Shown piece after piece: positions 7,924-16,944 of a DNA stretch of 64,000 bases. The stretch comes from Methylocystis echinoides (lineage in GTDB: Bacteria; Pseudomonadota; Alphaproteobacteria; Rhizobiales; Beijerinckiaceae), in NCBI RefSeq assembly GCF_027923385.1, contig NZ_BSEC01000005.1, forward strand, positions 105,361 to 169,360. Direction: 5' to 3'. Positions within the stretch are counted from its first letter, which is position 1. Every line of letters begins with the position of its first letter. The notes beneath the pieces are model-generated. The model was not told the DNA's origin. It made no database searches and saw only the letters and a list, made by a program, of their open reading frames with translations. Both the position numbers and the translations under genes were made by a program.

Positions 7924-8110
7924 TTAATGCGGGTAGCGCAGCGCATGCATGAGCGCATTGCGCGCCAGCCGCTTCTGCTTCACCAAGAGTTCCAGCGCGC
8001 GACAACGGCACCCGCCAGCGGGGATTTCGAACATGCCGGTCTCGCCGCCCTGATCGTCGAGGACCGGCCGCACGGTGATGCGGTGCGACACGTCGCTATC
8101 AGCTCTTCCC
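7924..8110 (-). pseudogene. ParB-like partition protein, internal fragment
   Basis: The minus frame ending at TAA (7924-7926) reads HRITVRPVLDDQGGETGMFEIPAGG followed by ALELLVKQKRLARNA. This is the nuclease/CTPase-type N-terminal domain of plasmid ParB proteins (usual form EIPAGGRRYRALELLVKQKRL). The GGRRY motif reads GGCRC. Both the N-terminus and the larger C-terminal part are absent. It is a plasmid relic. The stretch 8111-8339 upstream of it holds nothing else I can name. Confidence 0.55.
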
Positions 8111-8339
8111 GTATCAGACGACCACCGAGGGGTTGAAGCTCGCGGCGCAAATCTTTCCAAGGACGTGGAAGAGTTGCCGAATCCATACACTTTCCGTCTT
8201 CTGCTGGACCGTGACCGTCAACGACTGGCGACGGCCTACCGCGAGCGGAATAGGTCGCGGCCAGCGAGGGGGAGGGAGAAAGGCTTTTGCGGGCGGCGGT
8301 TTGTCATGGTAACTTCCACTGCCGTCGAGGTCTGCTAAC

Positions 8340-8654
8340 ATGCTGTGCAGGATGCGCTTGCTCATCTCCACGCTTCTCATCGCGGCGGCTTTAAGCGGCG
8401 CGATAGGCACTTGGTGCGCCGCTTCCGGCGCTCACTCGTGCGCGCACATGGCCATGGGCGATTGTCCTGACAGCCACGATAACGCTGCTATTCCGACTGA
8501 TTGCGATCCTCTCTTTTGTGGAGGGTGGCAGCTCCCCCCGTCGTTCATCGCGGTCTCGGCAATTTCTCCGACGTTCTCGCGTTTGGATTCGCGAGAAGAG
8601 CCGAGACCTCAAGGACTTTACCGGTCCCCTGAGCTTCGACCGCCGATTGCCTGA
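8340..8654 (+). CDS. Small exported Cys-rich protein, family 3 (copy 1)
   Basis: A 104-residue protein with a signal peptide (LLISTLLIAAALSGAIGTW). The mature part carries Cys-containing motifs (SCAHMAMGDCPDSHDNA, DCDPLFCGG) and ends PELRPPIA. Copies at 9607-9930 (107 residues) and, more divergent, 62543-62878 share the plan: signal peptide, Cys/His cluster, CDxLxCG-like motif, hydrophobic stretch, and a proline-rich final PPxRPP/PDLRPPI tail. I do not recognise the function. The Cys/His/Met content and the position beside metal efflux operons suggest periplasmic metal binding, which is inference. Start could also be the ATG at 8352. Confidence 0.55.
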   Translation: MLCRMRLLISTLLIAAALSGAIGTWCAASGAHSCAHMAMGDCPDSHDNAAIPTDCDPLFCGGWQLPPSFIAVSAISPTFSRLDSREEPRPQGLYRSPELRPPIA

Positions 8655-8815
8655 ATTACGGGCGCGTTACTCTCATCAAATGAAAAATTCCGGGTTGCGG
8701 GCATCGTGCGTGCGTGCGCTTGCTCGGCTGGATGCGACAAATTGAACTAAAGCCGCTTAAACGCGCCGAAGGGCGCAGAATCTACCGCAGGCTGACAGCC
8801 TAAAAGGAGTCAAAA

Positions 8816-9043
8816 ATGTCTAAAATCTCGCTCTTGATCGCCGCAGCGTTGCTCGCGACAAGTCTGCCCGCCATGGCGCAAAGCGAAGAACATCGCGAAC
8901 ATAGCGCCATGCAACATATTGGCGGACACTGGCGACATCAGCACCGAGACTGGAGCGGTTCGCAAGGTGAGCCCGCCCATGTGCATAACGTCTGCTGGGA
9001 TTGGGACGCTGCGCAGGGTTGGGTCTGGAATTGCAACCGTTGA
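8816..9043 (+). CDS. Small exported HRDW/WxWxC protein, family 1 (copy 1)
   Basis: A 75-residue protein with a clear signal peptide (LLIAAALLATSLPAMA) and AAAGGAG before the ATG. The mature part is rich in His and Trp: GGHWRHQHRDWS, then VCWDWDAAQGWVWNCNR, with two cysteines that could pair. Copies at 41329-41550 and 49246-49473 share GxHxRxQHRDWS and VCWxWxxxxxxWxWxC. All three lie next to metal-transport genes. Not recognised from any named family; a periplasmic metal-binding role is inference. A probable terminator follows at 9098-9127. Confidence 0.7.
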   Translation: MSKISLLIAAALLATSLPAMAQSEEHREHSAMQHIGGHWRHQHRDWSGSQGEPAHVHNVCWDWDAAQGWVWNCNR

Positions 9044-9097
9044 CCGGTCAAAGGGAATAGAGGCTAATTAGTCTCCGTTTCTCCTAAACACAAGCGG

Positions 9098-9127
9098 GGC
9101 TCGCCGGATTAATCTGGCGGGCCTTCT
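9098..9127 (+). terminator. Probable rho-independent terminator after family 1 gene
   Basis: GGCTCGCC and GGCGGGCC (one G-T wobble) flank a partly self-complementary GGATTAATCT, followed by TTCTT. The T-tract is short, so the call is moderate. Confidence 0.4.
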
Positions 9128-9210
9128 TCGCTATGGCAGGGTCGAGAGTCGCAGGGCTTGCCGCCGAATCAAAAATGATTGCGCGGTCAAAGTGAGTCAA
9201 ACCCATGTAG

Positions 9211-9504
9211 GGCGGCCTCGAAAAGCGATACCTATTTTTTGGCCTATGCCTGACCAGCGCATTGACGGGCGCGGCTTATGCCGACTGCCGATCGGACATC
9301 GAGAAGACGAAAAGCGACCGGACGGCTCTGAAGCTTGACCGGGGTGGTAGGCCGAGTTCGCTCTCAAAGGGCGTCGGCGGCCACGAACACATCCACGCCG
9401 CGATTACCTCCATGCTGCGCTGCCGGGAACGACCATGAAGCGTGCTACCGGAATTCCAGCCTCCGGCAAGCCATCACTATCTGTATCAGGATCAGAAGAA
9501 GTAG
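9211..9504 (+). pseudogene. Family 2 (ExxKTKSDW) exported protein, decayed copy
   Basis: The frame from 9211 has no start codon (TAG just upstream) and reads LFFGLCLTSALTGAAYADC, then RSDIEKTKSDRTALKL, SLSKGVGGHEHIHAAITSM, then hits TGA. The end of the family resumes in another frame as LPEFQPPASHHYLYQDQKK with a TAG at 9502-9504. About 80 bases of the middle are missing compared with the intact relatives at 26513-26860 and 27262-27621. Confidence 0.7.
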
Positions 9505-9606
9505 CGGTCCCGGCTTAAACACCGGTCAGCCTGGCGCGATCTTAGGCAGCGAAAGGCTTTTACAAGCCGGAGCTTGCCATGATATCCGTCGCTTCAGAGA
9601 AAGACA

Positions 9607-9930
9607 ATGAAGCTAAGCTGGCTACGCCATTTCGTCTCCGTCCTTATGATCGTTGCGGCATTGACCGGCGCGGCGTCAGGCTTCGCCGCGCCCATGGCTC
9701 ATTCCTGCGCAGGGATGACCGCGACGGATGATTGTCCCGATAGCCATAGCGATCATACGACCTTACCACGGCACTGCGACTCTCTCCTTTGCGGCGCTAT
9801 TCAGCTGGCGCCGTCCCTCTCCGTAGTGCCGGCGGTGACGGCGGATGTCGATTTCGTACCTCAGCCCTTCGATGACACGCTGCGTCGCGGACTCTCCGGT
9901 TCTCCCGACCTTCGCCCCCCAATCCCCTAA
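9607..9930 (+). CDS. Small exported Cys-rich protein, family 3 (copy 2)
   Basis: A 107-residue protein with a signal peptide (FVSVLMIVAALTGAASGFAA), a Cys/His segment (SCAGMTATDDCPDSHSDH), HCDSLLCGAIQLAPSLSVVP, and a tail PFDDTLRRGLSGSPDLRPPI. It is the better-preserved relative of the protein at 8340-8654 and resembles 62543-62878. AGAGAAAG lies upstream of the ATG. It is about 190 bases ahead of RND system A, so it could share its expression. Function unknown; periplasmic metal binding is inferred. Confidence 0.6.
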   Translation: MKLSWLRHFVSVLMIVAALTGAASGFAAPMAHSCAGMTATDDCPDSHSDHTTLPRHCDSLLCGAIQLAPSLSVVPAVTADVDFVPQPFDDTLRRGLSGSPDLRPPIP

Positions 9931-10121
9931 AGCTGCAAGCGCTTAGCCTTTGGCTTGGCGGGCGGTTTCTCGGAAGCGCTCCTGCCGACTTCGCCGGCGC
10001 CGTTTCCCATAATCACGCCTTGCTGGCCGGTCTGGCCATGTCCTCACGATCTCGCTCCGGATCGTGAACATGGACCTATTCCACGCAGCAGCGCTTCCGA
10101 AAGGAAGCTGGGGAGATTTTG

Positions 10122-10520
10122 ATGCCTATTACAAATTTGCGGATTGCCAGCGGGGCGCTGCTGGTTCTCGGCCTGCTGGGCGCTGCAAATGCTCATGCCG
10201 CCATAGCCGATTACGAATTTAAGCTGGTCGACGCGAATCTCAAGAAAGGCCGGACGGTAGCCGCCGTCCGCCTCATCCATAAGCCGGACGGAAAGCCCGT
10301 GCCGGACGCCGTGATTTTCGCGACGCGGCTCGATATGGCGCCAGACGATATGGAAGCGATGACGAGCGTGATCGAACAAGCGCCGAGCTCGGAACCCGGC
10401 GTCTATCGCTTCAAGGTTGATCTGACCGACGAGGGACGCTGGCGCATCTCGCTCGCGGCGAAGATCCAGGGGGAGAGCGAAACGCTGCAAAGTCGCCTGG
10501 TGCTACAGGCGACGCCATGA
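10122..10520 (+). CDS. Exported FixH/YtkA-like protein of RND system A
   Basis: A 132-residue protein with a signal peptide (ASGALLVLGLLGAANAHAA) and one beta-sandwich domain of the FixH/YtkA type (ADYEFKLVDANLKKG, TVAAVRLIHKPDGKPVPDAVI, GVYRFKVDLTDEGRWRISLAAKIQGES). Such domains appear alone or fused to CusB adaptors, as in system C of this window. They are thought to work in the periplasm with copper pumps; the detailed role is not known. Its stop overlaps the tolC start (ATGA). An in-frame TTG lies just before the ATG chosen. Confidence 0.7.
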   Translation: MPITNLRIASGALLVLGLLGAANAHAAIADYEFKLVDANLKKGRTVAAVRLIHKPDGKPVPDAVIFATRLDMAPDDMEAMTSVIEQAPSSEPGVYRFKVDLTDEGRWRISLAAKIQGESETLQSRLVLQATP

Positions 10521-11761
10521 AGTGGCTATGCCGTCTTGCCTTCTTGGTTGTGACCGTAGTCGCTGCGGGCCTGACCGTCGGGCCTGTTTCAGCGGGCGAA
10601 AGGGACATGCCGGGCGCGACGGTCGAAAGCGCCGTGGCGCTGGCTAGGCGACTGAGCCCGGAGCTTGCGGCGTCTGTCCTCAACGCGGACGCCGCGGCGC
10701 ATCGCGTCGGCGCCGCGGGCGTCCAACCCGATCCGACAGTTACTCTCCAGGCGTGGGACGTGAATAGCCGCGGCGTTGGCCAGCGCTGGATCGGCGTCGA
10801 GCAGCAATTCAGACTGTGGGGGAAGACCGATCTGGAAAAGGGCATTGCCCAGGCGGACGCCGATGCGGCTCGGCGCCAGAGCGAGGCGATCGAGGTCGAT
10901 CTCGGCGCGCGCGTGAAGACGGCCTATGCCCTATATGGCGCCGCCCAGCGCGCCGTTGACCTCTCGAAGTCGCTCAAGCAGCGCGTCGACGACCTGCTGG
11001 CGCTGCTTCGGCTGCGCTATGGCGCGAGTTCAGTCGATCAGCAGGAAGTCATCAAGGCGGAGATCGAAGCAGCCAATGCCGCTGCCGATGTCGCCCGCCG
11101 GGAGGGAGACGCCAAATCGGCGGCGGCTCGATTGAACGCACTGATCGGCCGCGCGGCCCGTACGCCGCTCGCCGCGCCGAAAGGTTTCCGGCCGCTGAAG
11201 ACGAAGCTCACCCTCGCCGGCGTTCAGGACCTCGCCCGGTCGTCAAACTCGCAGCTTGCGGCGACACATGCTCAGGTGCGCGCCGCCACGGGCGCCAAGG
11301 AGCTGACCGACCTCAACTACTATCCGGACATTACCGCCGGCGCGACCTTCGTGCAGCGACCGACAGGGGAAAACAGCGGTCAGTTCCTGCTCGGGTTCAA
11401 GGTGCCGCTTCAATATGAGGCCAAAGACGCCGAGCAGCGCGCGGCGAGCGCCAGTCTCGGAGCTGCACACGCTCGCAATGAGGCGCTCCGCATCCGCCTC
11501 GACGGCGATGTCGCCGAGGCGTGGTTTCGCCTGGAGGCCGTTCGCAAGGCCATCAAGATATTCGAACAGCGGCAGCTGCCGCCCGCGCGCCTATCGGTGG
11601 AAACCGCGCGCAAGGGATTCGACGCGGGAACGACTGATTTAGCGACCCTTCTGGAATCGGAACGTCGCCTTCGCGCGATCGAATTGGAGCTCCTCGCCTA
11701 CAAGGTCGAGGAGCAGAGCAAATACGCCGACCTCGAACGCCTCGCGGGAGGCTCCCTATGA
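10517..11761 (+). CDS. TolC-family outer-membrane channel, RND system A
   Basis: A 414-residue protein with a signal peptide (LAFLVVTVVAAGLTVGPVSA) and the two coiled-coil repeats of outer-membrane factors (ATVESAVALARRLSPELAAS ... GVQPDPTVTLQ ... GARVKTAYALYGAAQRAVDLS; second repeat QDLARSSNSQLAATHAQV ... VETARKGFDAGTTDLATLLESERRL). It would give metal ions a route across the outer membrane. There is no lipobox, so it is probably not lipidated. ATGA overlaps on both sides tie it to the FixH-like gene and cusB. Confidence 0.88.
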   Translation: MKWLCRLAFLVVTVVAAGLTVGPVSAGERDMPGATVESAVALARRLSPELAASVLNADAAAHRVGAAGVQPDPTVTLQAWDVNSRGVGQRWIGVEQQFRLWGKTDLEKGIAQADADAARRQSEAIEVDLGARVKTAYALYGAAQRAVDLSKSLKQRVDDLLALLRLRYGASSVDQQEVIKAEIEAANAAADVARREGDAKSAAARLNALIGRAARTPLAAPKGFRPLKTKLTLAGVQDLARSSNSQLAATHAQVRAATGAKELTDLNYYPDITAGATFVQRPTGENSGQFLLGFKVPLQYEAKDAEQRAASASLGAAHARNEALRIRLDGDVAEAWFRLEAVRKAIKIFEQRQLPPARLSVETARKGFDAGTTDLATLLESERRLRAIELELLAYKVEEQSKYADLERLAGGSL

Positions 11762-13146
11762 AACGCGCTCAAATCGTTCTCGTTACTGCCCTCGCACTGG
11801 TGGCGCTGAGTGGCGCTGGATTCGTGCTGCTGTGGCGCGCCAACTGGTCGGGTGGCAAAGCAACTACCGAAACGCACGCGCACATCGGGGCCGGTCCAAT
11901 CATTTATTATCGCGATCCCGACGGCCCTTTCTTCTCCATTGCCCCTAAGAAGAATGATGCGGGAAAGGATTATGTCGGCGTGCGCGCGAGCGAAGACGTC
12001 GCTTTCGAAGACAAACCACCGCCACCCACGCCGAACCCAACCTCGGGTCGCCGCATCCGCTACTACCGCAACCCAATGGGCCTCCCCGACACCTCGCCAG
12101 TCCCGAAGAAGGACGCGATGGGGATGGATTATGTCCCGGTTTACGAGGACGAGTCTCAGGACGCCTCAACGGTCACGCTCAGTCTTGGGAAGATGCAGAA
12201 AACGGGCGTCCGCTCGGAGCCTGTCGAGCGGCGGACACTGACCGTTCCCATTCGCGCCTCTGGCCGCGTGGATTTCGACCCGCGGCGCACAGCGGTCGTC
12301 TCACTGCGCTTCGAAGGTTTCATTGAATCCGTCGGGAAAGTTGCGGAAGGCAATTATGTGCGCAAAGGGCAGCCGCTCATGCGCGTCTATGGGCCGGACC
12401 TTTCCAATGCCGCGGCTGAATATGTGGCGGTGCTGAATTCGCGGGCCGCAGCACGCGTCGAAGGGGCCAAACGTCGCCTCGTCAATCTTGGCCTCGATGA
12501 AGCGACAATCGCTTCCATCGCGCGCAGCCGCCAGGTGCCCCGCGTCATAACCTGGCTCGCGCCGCAAGGCGGCCATATCATTGAACGCGCCGCCTTGAGC
12601 GGCATGCGCGCGGCCCCGGGCGAGACGCTGTTTCGTATCGTCGACCACAGCGTCGTCTGGGTGCTTGCCGATATTCCCGAGCGGGATGTTTCGTCGATCG
12701 CGCCGGGTCAGACAGCCATCATTCGCGCGAGGTCGTATCCCGACCGACCTTTCGAGGGGCGCGTCGCCGTCGTCTATCCGCATCTGAACGCGGAAACGCG
12801 CACGGCGCGCGTGCGCATCGAACTTCCCAATCCCGGCGGCATGCTGCTCGGCGACATGTTCGCGGATGTCGAGATCGCCGCCGGTGGAACCGACAAGGTT
12901 CTTGCGACGCCCGAAAGCGCCATCATCGACGCGGGCAAGCGACAGGTCGTGATCCTCGATAAGGGGGAAGGGCGGTTCGAGCCACGCGAGGTCAAGATTG
13001 GCCGGCGCGGCGACGGGTTTGCGGAAATTACTAGCGGCATCGGCGAAGGCGACCGTGTCGTGACCTCGGCCAATTTCCTCATCGACGCCGAGAGCAATCT
13101 CAAAGCGGCGCTGCGAACGCTGGATCAGAGCGGGGCAGGCAAATGA
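11758..13146 (+). CDS. cusB: CusB-type periplasmic adaptor with two heavy-metal-binding domains, RND system A
   Basis: A 462-residue membrane-fusion protein anchored by an N-terminal span (VLVTALALVALSGAGFVLLW). Before the adaptor core it carries two copies of the short heavy-metal-binding domain: YYRDPDGPFFSIAPKKND...GKDYV (about 50-80) and YYRNPMGLPDTSPVPKKD...GMDYVPVY (about 101-130). The core follows: a barrel-sandwich hybrid (ASGRVDFDPRR...VRKGQPLMRVYGPDL), helical hairpin, ERAALSGMRAAPGETLFRI, and EITSGIGEGDRVVTSANFLIDAES at the end. It links CusA to the outer channel and delivers Cu/Ag. ATGA overlaps join it to both neighbours. Confidence 0.9.
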   Translation: MKRAQIVLVTALALVALSGAGFVLLWRANWSGGKATTETHAHIGAGPIIYYRDPDGPFFSIAPKKNDAGKDYVGVRASEDVAFEDKPPPPTPNPTSGRRIRYYRNPMGLPDTSPVPKKDAMGMDYVPVYEDESQDASTVTLSLGKMQKTGVRSEPVERRTLTVPIRASGRVDFDPRRTAVVSLRFEGFIESVGKVAEGNYVRKGQPLMRVYGPDLSNAAAEYVAVLNSRAAARVEGAKRRLVNLGLDEATIASIARSRQVPRVITWLAPQGGHIIERAALSGMRAAPGETLFRIVDHSVVWVLADIPERDVSSIAPGQTAIIRARSYPDRPFEGRVAVVYPHLNAETRTARVRIELPNPGGMLLGDMFADVEIAAGGTDKVLATPESAIIDAGKRQVVILDKGEGRFEPREVKIGRRGDGFAEITSGIGEGDRVVTSANFLIDAESNLKAALRTLDQSGAGK

Positions 13147-16100
13147 TCGGCCGGCTCATCGCGTGGTCAGCCCGCAACCTTGTGCTGATCTTCATCGGAA
13201 CAGTCTTCGCGATCGCCACCGGCGTCTATGCGGTGAGAACCTTGCCGCTCGACGCCATTCCCGATCTCTCGGACGTGCAGGCGATCGTCTACACGGAATA
13301 TCCGGGCCAGGCTCCGCAGGTGGTCGAGGACCAGGTCACCTATCCGCTTGCGAGCGCGATGCTCACCGTGCCGCGGTCGAAGGTGGTCCGTGGCTTTTCC
13401 TTCTTCGGGGTCTCTTTCGTCTATGTGATTTTCGATGACGGGGTCGACGTCTATTGGGCGCGTTCGCGCGTGCTGGAATATCTCAGCGCCGCGACCAAGC
13501 GCTTACCGGCTGGCGCGTCGCCGGTCCTCGGTCCCGACGCCACGGGCGTGGGCTGGGTCTATCAATACGCCCTCGTCGCTAAGCAAATGACGCTCGCCGA
13601 GCTCCGCTCGCTCCAGGACTGGACGATCCGCTATGGCCTCGCCAAAGCCGAAGGCGTCGCCGAAGTCGCGAGCGTCGGCGGCTTCGTCAAGCAATACAAT
13701 GTCGTCGTCGATCCGAACCGGCTGCGCGCGCTCAATATTCCGCTCTCCAGGATTCGCGAGGTCATCCGCGCCAACAACGCCGATGTCGGCGGCCGGACGG
13801 TCGAACTCTCGGAATTTGAGTTTATCGTTCGCGGGCGCGGCTATCTGAGAGGCGTAGCTGATCTCGAAAACATCGTGCTGCGCGCGAGCGGCGGGACGCC
13901 GCTGCTGCTGAAGGACGTCGCCCGTATCGAGCTCGGGCCTGACGAGCGGCGGGGGATCACAGAGCTGAACGGCGAAGGCGAGGTCGTAAGCGGCATTGCG
14001 TTGCAGCGCTATGGCGCGAATGCGCTGACGGTCATCGACAATATCAAGGGGGCTCTTGCGCAGATTGGGCCGAGCCTGCCCAAAGGCGTCGAAATCATCC
14101 CGGTCTACGATCGTTCGCAACTGATCCACGCGGCGATCGAGACCTTGCGCAGCACGCTGGTCGAAGAAAGCGTCATCGTCGCGCTGGTCTGCGTCGTCTT
14201 TCTGTTGCATCTGCGGAGCGCCCTTGTCGCCATCATCATGCTGCCGGTCGGCGTGCTCATGGCTTTTTCGGCCATGAAGGCCTTGGGCCTCGGCTCCAAC
14301 ATCATGAGCCTGGGAGGCATCGCGATCGCCATCGGCGCCATGGTCGACGCCGCCATTGTCATGATCGAGAACGCCCACAAACGGCTGGAGAAGGCACCGC
14401 TAGAGGCGTCGCGCATCGACATTTTGATCGAAGCCGCGACCGAAGTCGGGCCGGCGCTGTTCTTCAGCCTGCTGATCATTACGGTGTCCTTCCTGCCAAT
14501 CTTCACGCTCGAATCCCAGGAAGGACGACTGTTCAGCCCGCTCGCTTATACCAAGACCTTCTCCATGGCGGCGGCGGCCCTACTCTCGGTGACGCTGGTG
14601 CCGGCGTTGATGGTGGTCTTCGTCCGCGGGAAAATCATTTCGGAGAAGCGGAATCCGATCAATCGGGCGCTGATCTTCATCTATCGTCCCGTCATCCATT
14701 TGGTGATGCGTTTTAAGATCCTCACCATATTGCTGGCGGTCGCGGCGCTCGGGATCACGATGCTCCCTGCGCGCCAGCTTGGCTCTGAATTCATGCCCGC
14801 CCTCAACGAAGGCGCGTTGCTCTACATGCCGACGACTCTGCCTGGCCTTTCGGTGACAAAGGCCGCGCAATTGCTGCAGACGCAGGATCGGATCATCAAA
14901 TCCTTCCCCGAGGTGGAGTCCGTATTTGGCAAGGCCGGGCGCGCCTCGACGGCGACCGATCCCGCGCCGCTCGAAATGTTCGAAACCATCATCAATTTGA
15001 AGCCAAAGGAAGAATGGCGGCGGGGAGTGACCGTAGACAGCTTGGTCGCTGAAATGGACGCGGCGCTGCAATTCCCAGGTGTTTCAAACGCCTGGACCAT
15101 GCCTATCCGTAACAGGATTGACATGCTCGCCACCGGCATCAGGACGCCGGTCGGGATCAAGATATTCGGCCGCGACCTGGCGCAGATGGAAAGCCTCGCG
15201 CGGCAAGTTGAGAAGGTGGTGAAGGGTGTCCGCGGCGCCTCCTCGGCCTACGCGGAACGCGTGATGGGCGGCTATTATCTCGACATTATGCCCGATCGCT
15301 CGGCGCTTGCCCGCTACGGCCTGATGATCGACGACATGCAGACGACGATCGCGACGGCGCTCGGCGGCGAGACCGTCACCACCACAGTCGAAGGACGCGA
15401 ACGCTATGGCGTCAATGTGCGCTACCCGCGCGATTTTCGGTCGAGCCCCAAAGCGATCGCCAGCGAGGTGCTTATTTCGCTTCCAGGCGGTGGAACGATA
15501 CCCCTCGGCGAGGTCGCGAAGGTGGAGCTCGTCCGCGGCCCGACCTCCATTCGCACCGAAAACGGCCAGCTCGCCGTCTACATCTTCGTCGACATCCGCG
15601 ACCGCGACATCGGCGGCTTCGTGATTGAGGCGCGTAAGGCCGTCAATGAGGCCATCGATTTCCCGTCCGGCTCTTATGTCGTCTGGAGCGGGCAGTTCGA
15701 ATATCTCGAACGCGCGGAGGCCCGTATGCGCATCGTCGTGCCGGTGACGCTCTTCATCATCTTCCTGCTGCTCTACCTGAATTTCCGAAAAATTACTGAA
15801 ACGCTGATCGTCATGCTGTCTTTGCCCTTCGCCCTCGTCGGCGGCGTGTGGCTGATGTGGCTCCTGAACTTCAACATGTCGATCGCCGTCGGCGTAGGCT
15901 TCATCGCGCTTGCCGGCGTCGCCGCGGAAACGGGCGTCGTCATGCTGATCTATCTGGAGGCGGCGATGCAGGAGGTCGCGGAAGCGCGGGCTGCCGAAGG
16001 GAAGCCGTTCACAAAGACCGATCTGCGCGAGGCGATCATGCTGGGCGCCGTCGAGCGCGTACGGCCCAAGATGATGACGGTCGTCGCGATCATGGCGGGC

Positions 16101-16331
16101 CTCGTGCCGATCCTCTGGAGCACGGGCGCGGGGTCGGAAGTCATGCAGCGCATCGCCGTCCCGATGATCGGCGGCATGGTGTCGTCCACGCTGCTGACGC
16201 TTGTCGTCATCCCCGCTATCTATGCGCTGATCAAGGGGATTGGGTTGTCCGCGGGCCAAGACGACGGCGGCTCAACGCACGAGGAAGCAGGCGCAGTTGG
16301 AAGCGGATCGCCGCAGGTGACCGTTCGATAA
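13143..16331 (+). CDS. cusA: CusA/CzcA-type RND metal efflux pump, system A
   Basis: A 1062-residue heavy-metal RND transporter with 12 membrane spans and two large periplasmic loops. The span-4 motif GGIAIAIGAMVDAAIVMIENAHKRLE is the form seen in Cu(I)/Ag(I) CusA proteins rather than in divalent-cation CzcA. It starts MIGRLIAWSARNLVLIF and ends with a soluble tail. It takes metal from the periplasm or cytoplasm and drives it out using protons. It is the last of four genes joined by ATGA overlaps. The exact metal is inferred; the three-Met relay was not verified by alignment. Confidence 0.9.
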   Translation: MIGRLIAWSARNLVLIFIGTVFAIATGVYAVRTLPLDAIPDLSDVQAIVYTEYPGQAPQVVEDQVTYPLASAMLTVPRSKVVRGFSFFGVSFVYVIFDDGVDVYWARSRVLEYLSAATKRLPAGASPVLGPDATGVGWVYQYALVAKQMTLAELRSLQDWTIRYGLAKAEGVAEVASVGGFVKQYNVVVDPNRLRALNIPLSRIREVIRANNADVGGRTVELSEFEFIVRGRGYLRGVADLENIVLRASGGTPLLLKDVARIELGPDERRGITELNGEGEVVSGIALQRYGANALTVIDNIKGALAQIGPSLPKGVEIIPVYDRSQLIHAAIETLRSTLVEESVIVALVCVVFLLHLRSALVAIIMLPVGVLMAFSAMKALGLGSNIMSLGGIAIAIGAMVDAAIVMIENAHKRLEKAPLEASRIDILIEAATEVGPALFFSLLIITVSFLPIFTLESQEGRLFSPLAYTKTFSMAAAALLSVTLVPALMVVFVRGKIISEKRNPINRALIFIYRPVIHLVMRFKILTILLAVAALGITMLPARQLGSEFMPALNEGALLYMPTTLPGLSVTKAAQLLQTQDRIIKSFPEVESVFGKAGRASTATDPAPLEMFETIINLKPKEEWRRGVTVDSLVAEMDAALQFPGVSNAWTMPIRNRIDMLATGIRTPVGIKIFGRDLAQMESLARQVEKVVKGVRGASSAYAERVMGGYYLDIMPDRSALARYGLMIDDMQTTIATALGGETVTTTVEGRERYGVNVRYPRDFRSSPKAIASEVLISLPGGGTIPLGEVAKVELVRGPTSIRTENGQLAVYIFVDIRDRDIGGFVIEARKAVNEAIDFPSGSYVVWSGQFEYLERAEARMRIVVPVTLFIIFLLLYLNFRKITETLIVMLSLPFALVGGVWLMWLLNFNMSIAVGVGFIALAGVAAETGVVMLIYLEAAMQEVAEARAAEGKPFTKTDLREAIMLGAVERVRPKMMTVVAIMAGLVPILWSTGAGSEVMQRIAVPMIGGMVSSTLLTLVVIPAIYALIKGIGLSAGQDDGGSTHEEAGAVGSGSPQVTVR

Positions 16332-16437
16332 ATTCCAGAAGGAGGCGGGAATAAAAAGGAAGCGAAACAGTCGCTGCTGGTGGTCGTTGCGATTGCCGGA
16401 TTGGCCATGGCCGGCGTAGCCCCTCGGCAGCTCAGGC

Positions 16438-16940
16438 TCAGGACCGCCCGGAGGTCGGGGGGGCAGGGCAGCCGACGCCGCGAAACCGCGCGTTGACGAG
16501 CGCCACATCACCCTCGAAATTTACCCATGAAGTCGGGGTATAGTGGTTTGCAATTTCGATACCGTAACGTCGGCTGGGGCGACCGAAGATCGTCGTGCCA
16601 GTGTCGCCGTCGAACTGGGTTTCCGAGTCGAAATTCAGCCCCAAAACGCAATCGACGAATCCAGGCCTTCTGTCGCCTTGGCGCGCGCACCGATTTCAGC
16701 GCCGCGTGATTTCAACAATAAGGGAGCAGGCGCGAGCGTCGAACCATCCACAGGCGACTGTGTGGTGACAGTGCCGCGTGCGTCGATCGAATGGAATCCT
16801 TCGCCAAAATTGAGAAACAGTTCCGTCTTGGCATACGGACCGACGACCATACTCGCCTTGGGGCTCGTTATTCCAGCGTCCTTCCTTCCGGAGTTCCACG
16901 GCCAGGTCCATATCGGGAAGCCATTTTCGTCTCTCGGGGC
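16438..16940 (-). pseudogene. TonB-dependent receptor, C-terminal fragment with frameshift
   Basis: The minus strand reads NSGRKDAGITSPKASMVVG, PYAKTELFLNFGEGFHSID and LLLKSRGAEIGARAKATEG. After a one-base loss near 16640 it continues LNFDSETQFDGDTGT, RPSRRYGIEIANHYTP and WVNFEGDVALVNARFRG. These are the final barrel strands of outer-membrane siderophore or metal receptors, which are normally about 700 residues. The N-terminal plug, the TonB box and the last strand are missing. The stretch 16332-16437 before it contains only a possible leftover signal-like sequence (SLLVVVAIAGLAMAG). Confidence 0.6.
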
Positions 16941-16944
16941 TGTT

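Noticed and set aside
15084..16259. A 391-codon frame opposite cusA A
   Set aside because: Asp/His/Arg-rich shadow of the pump gene without motifs.
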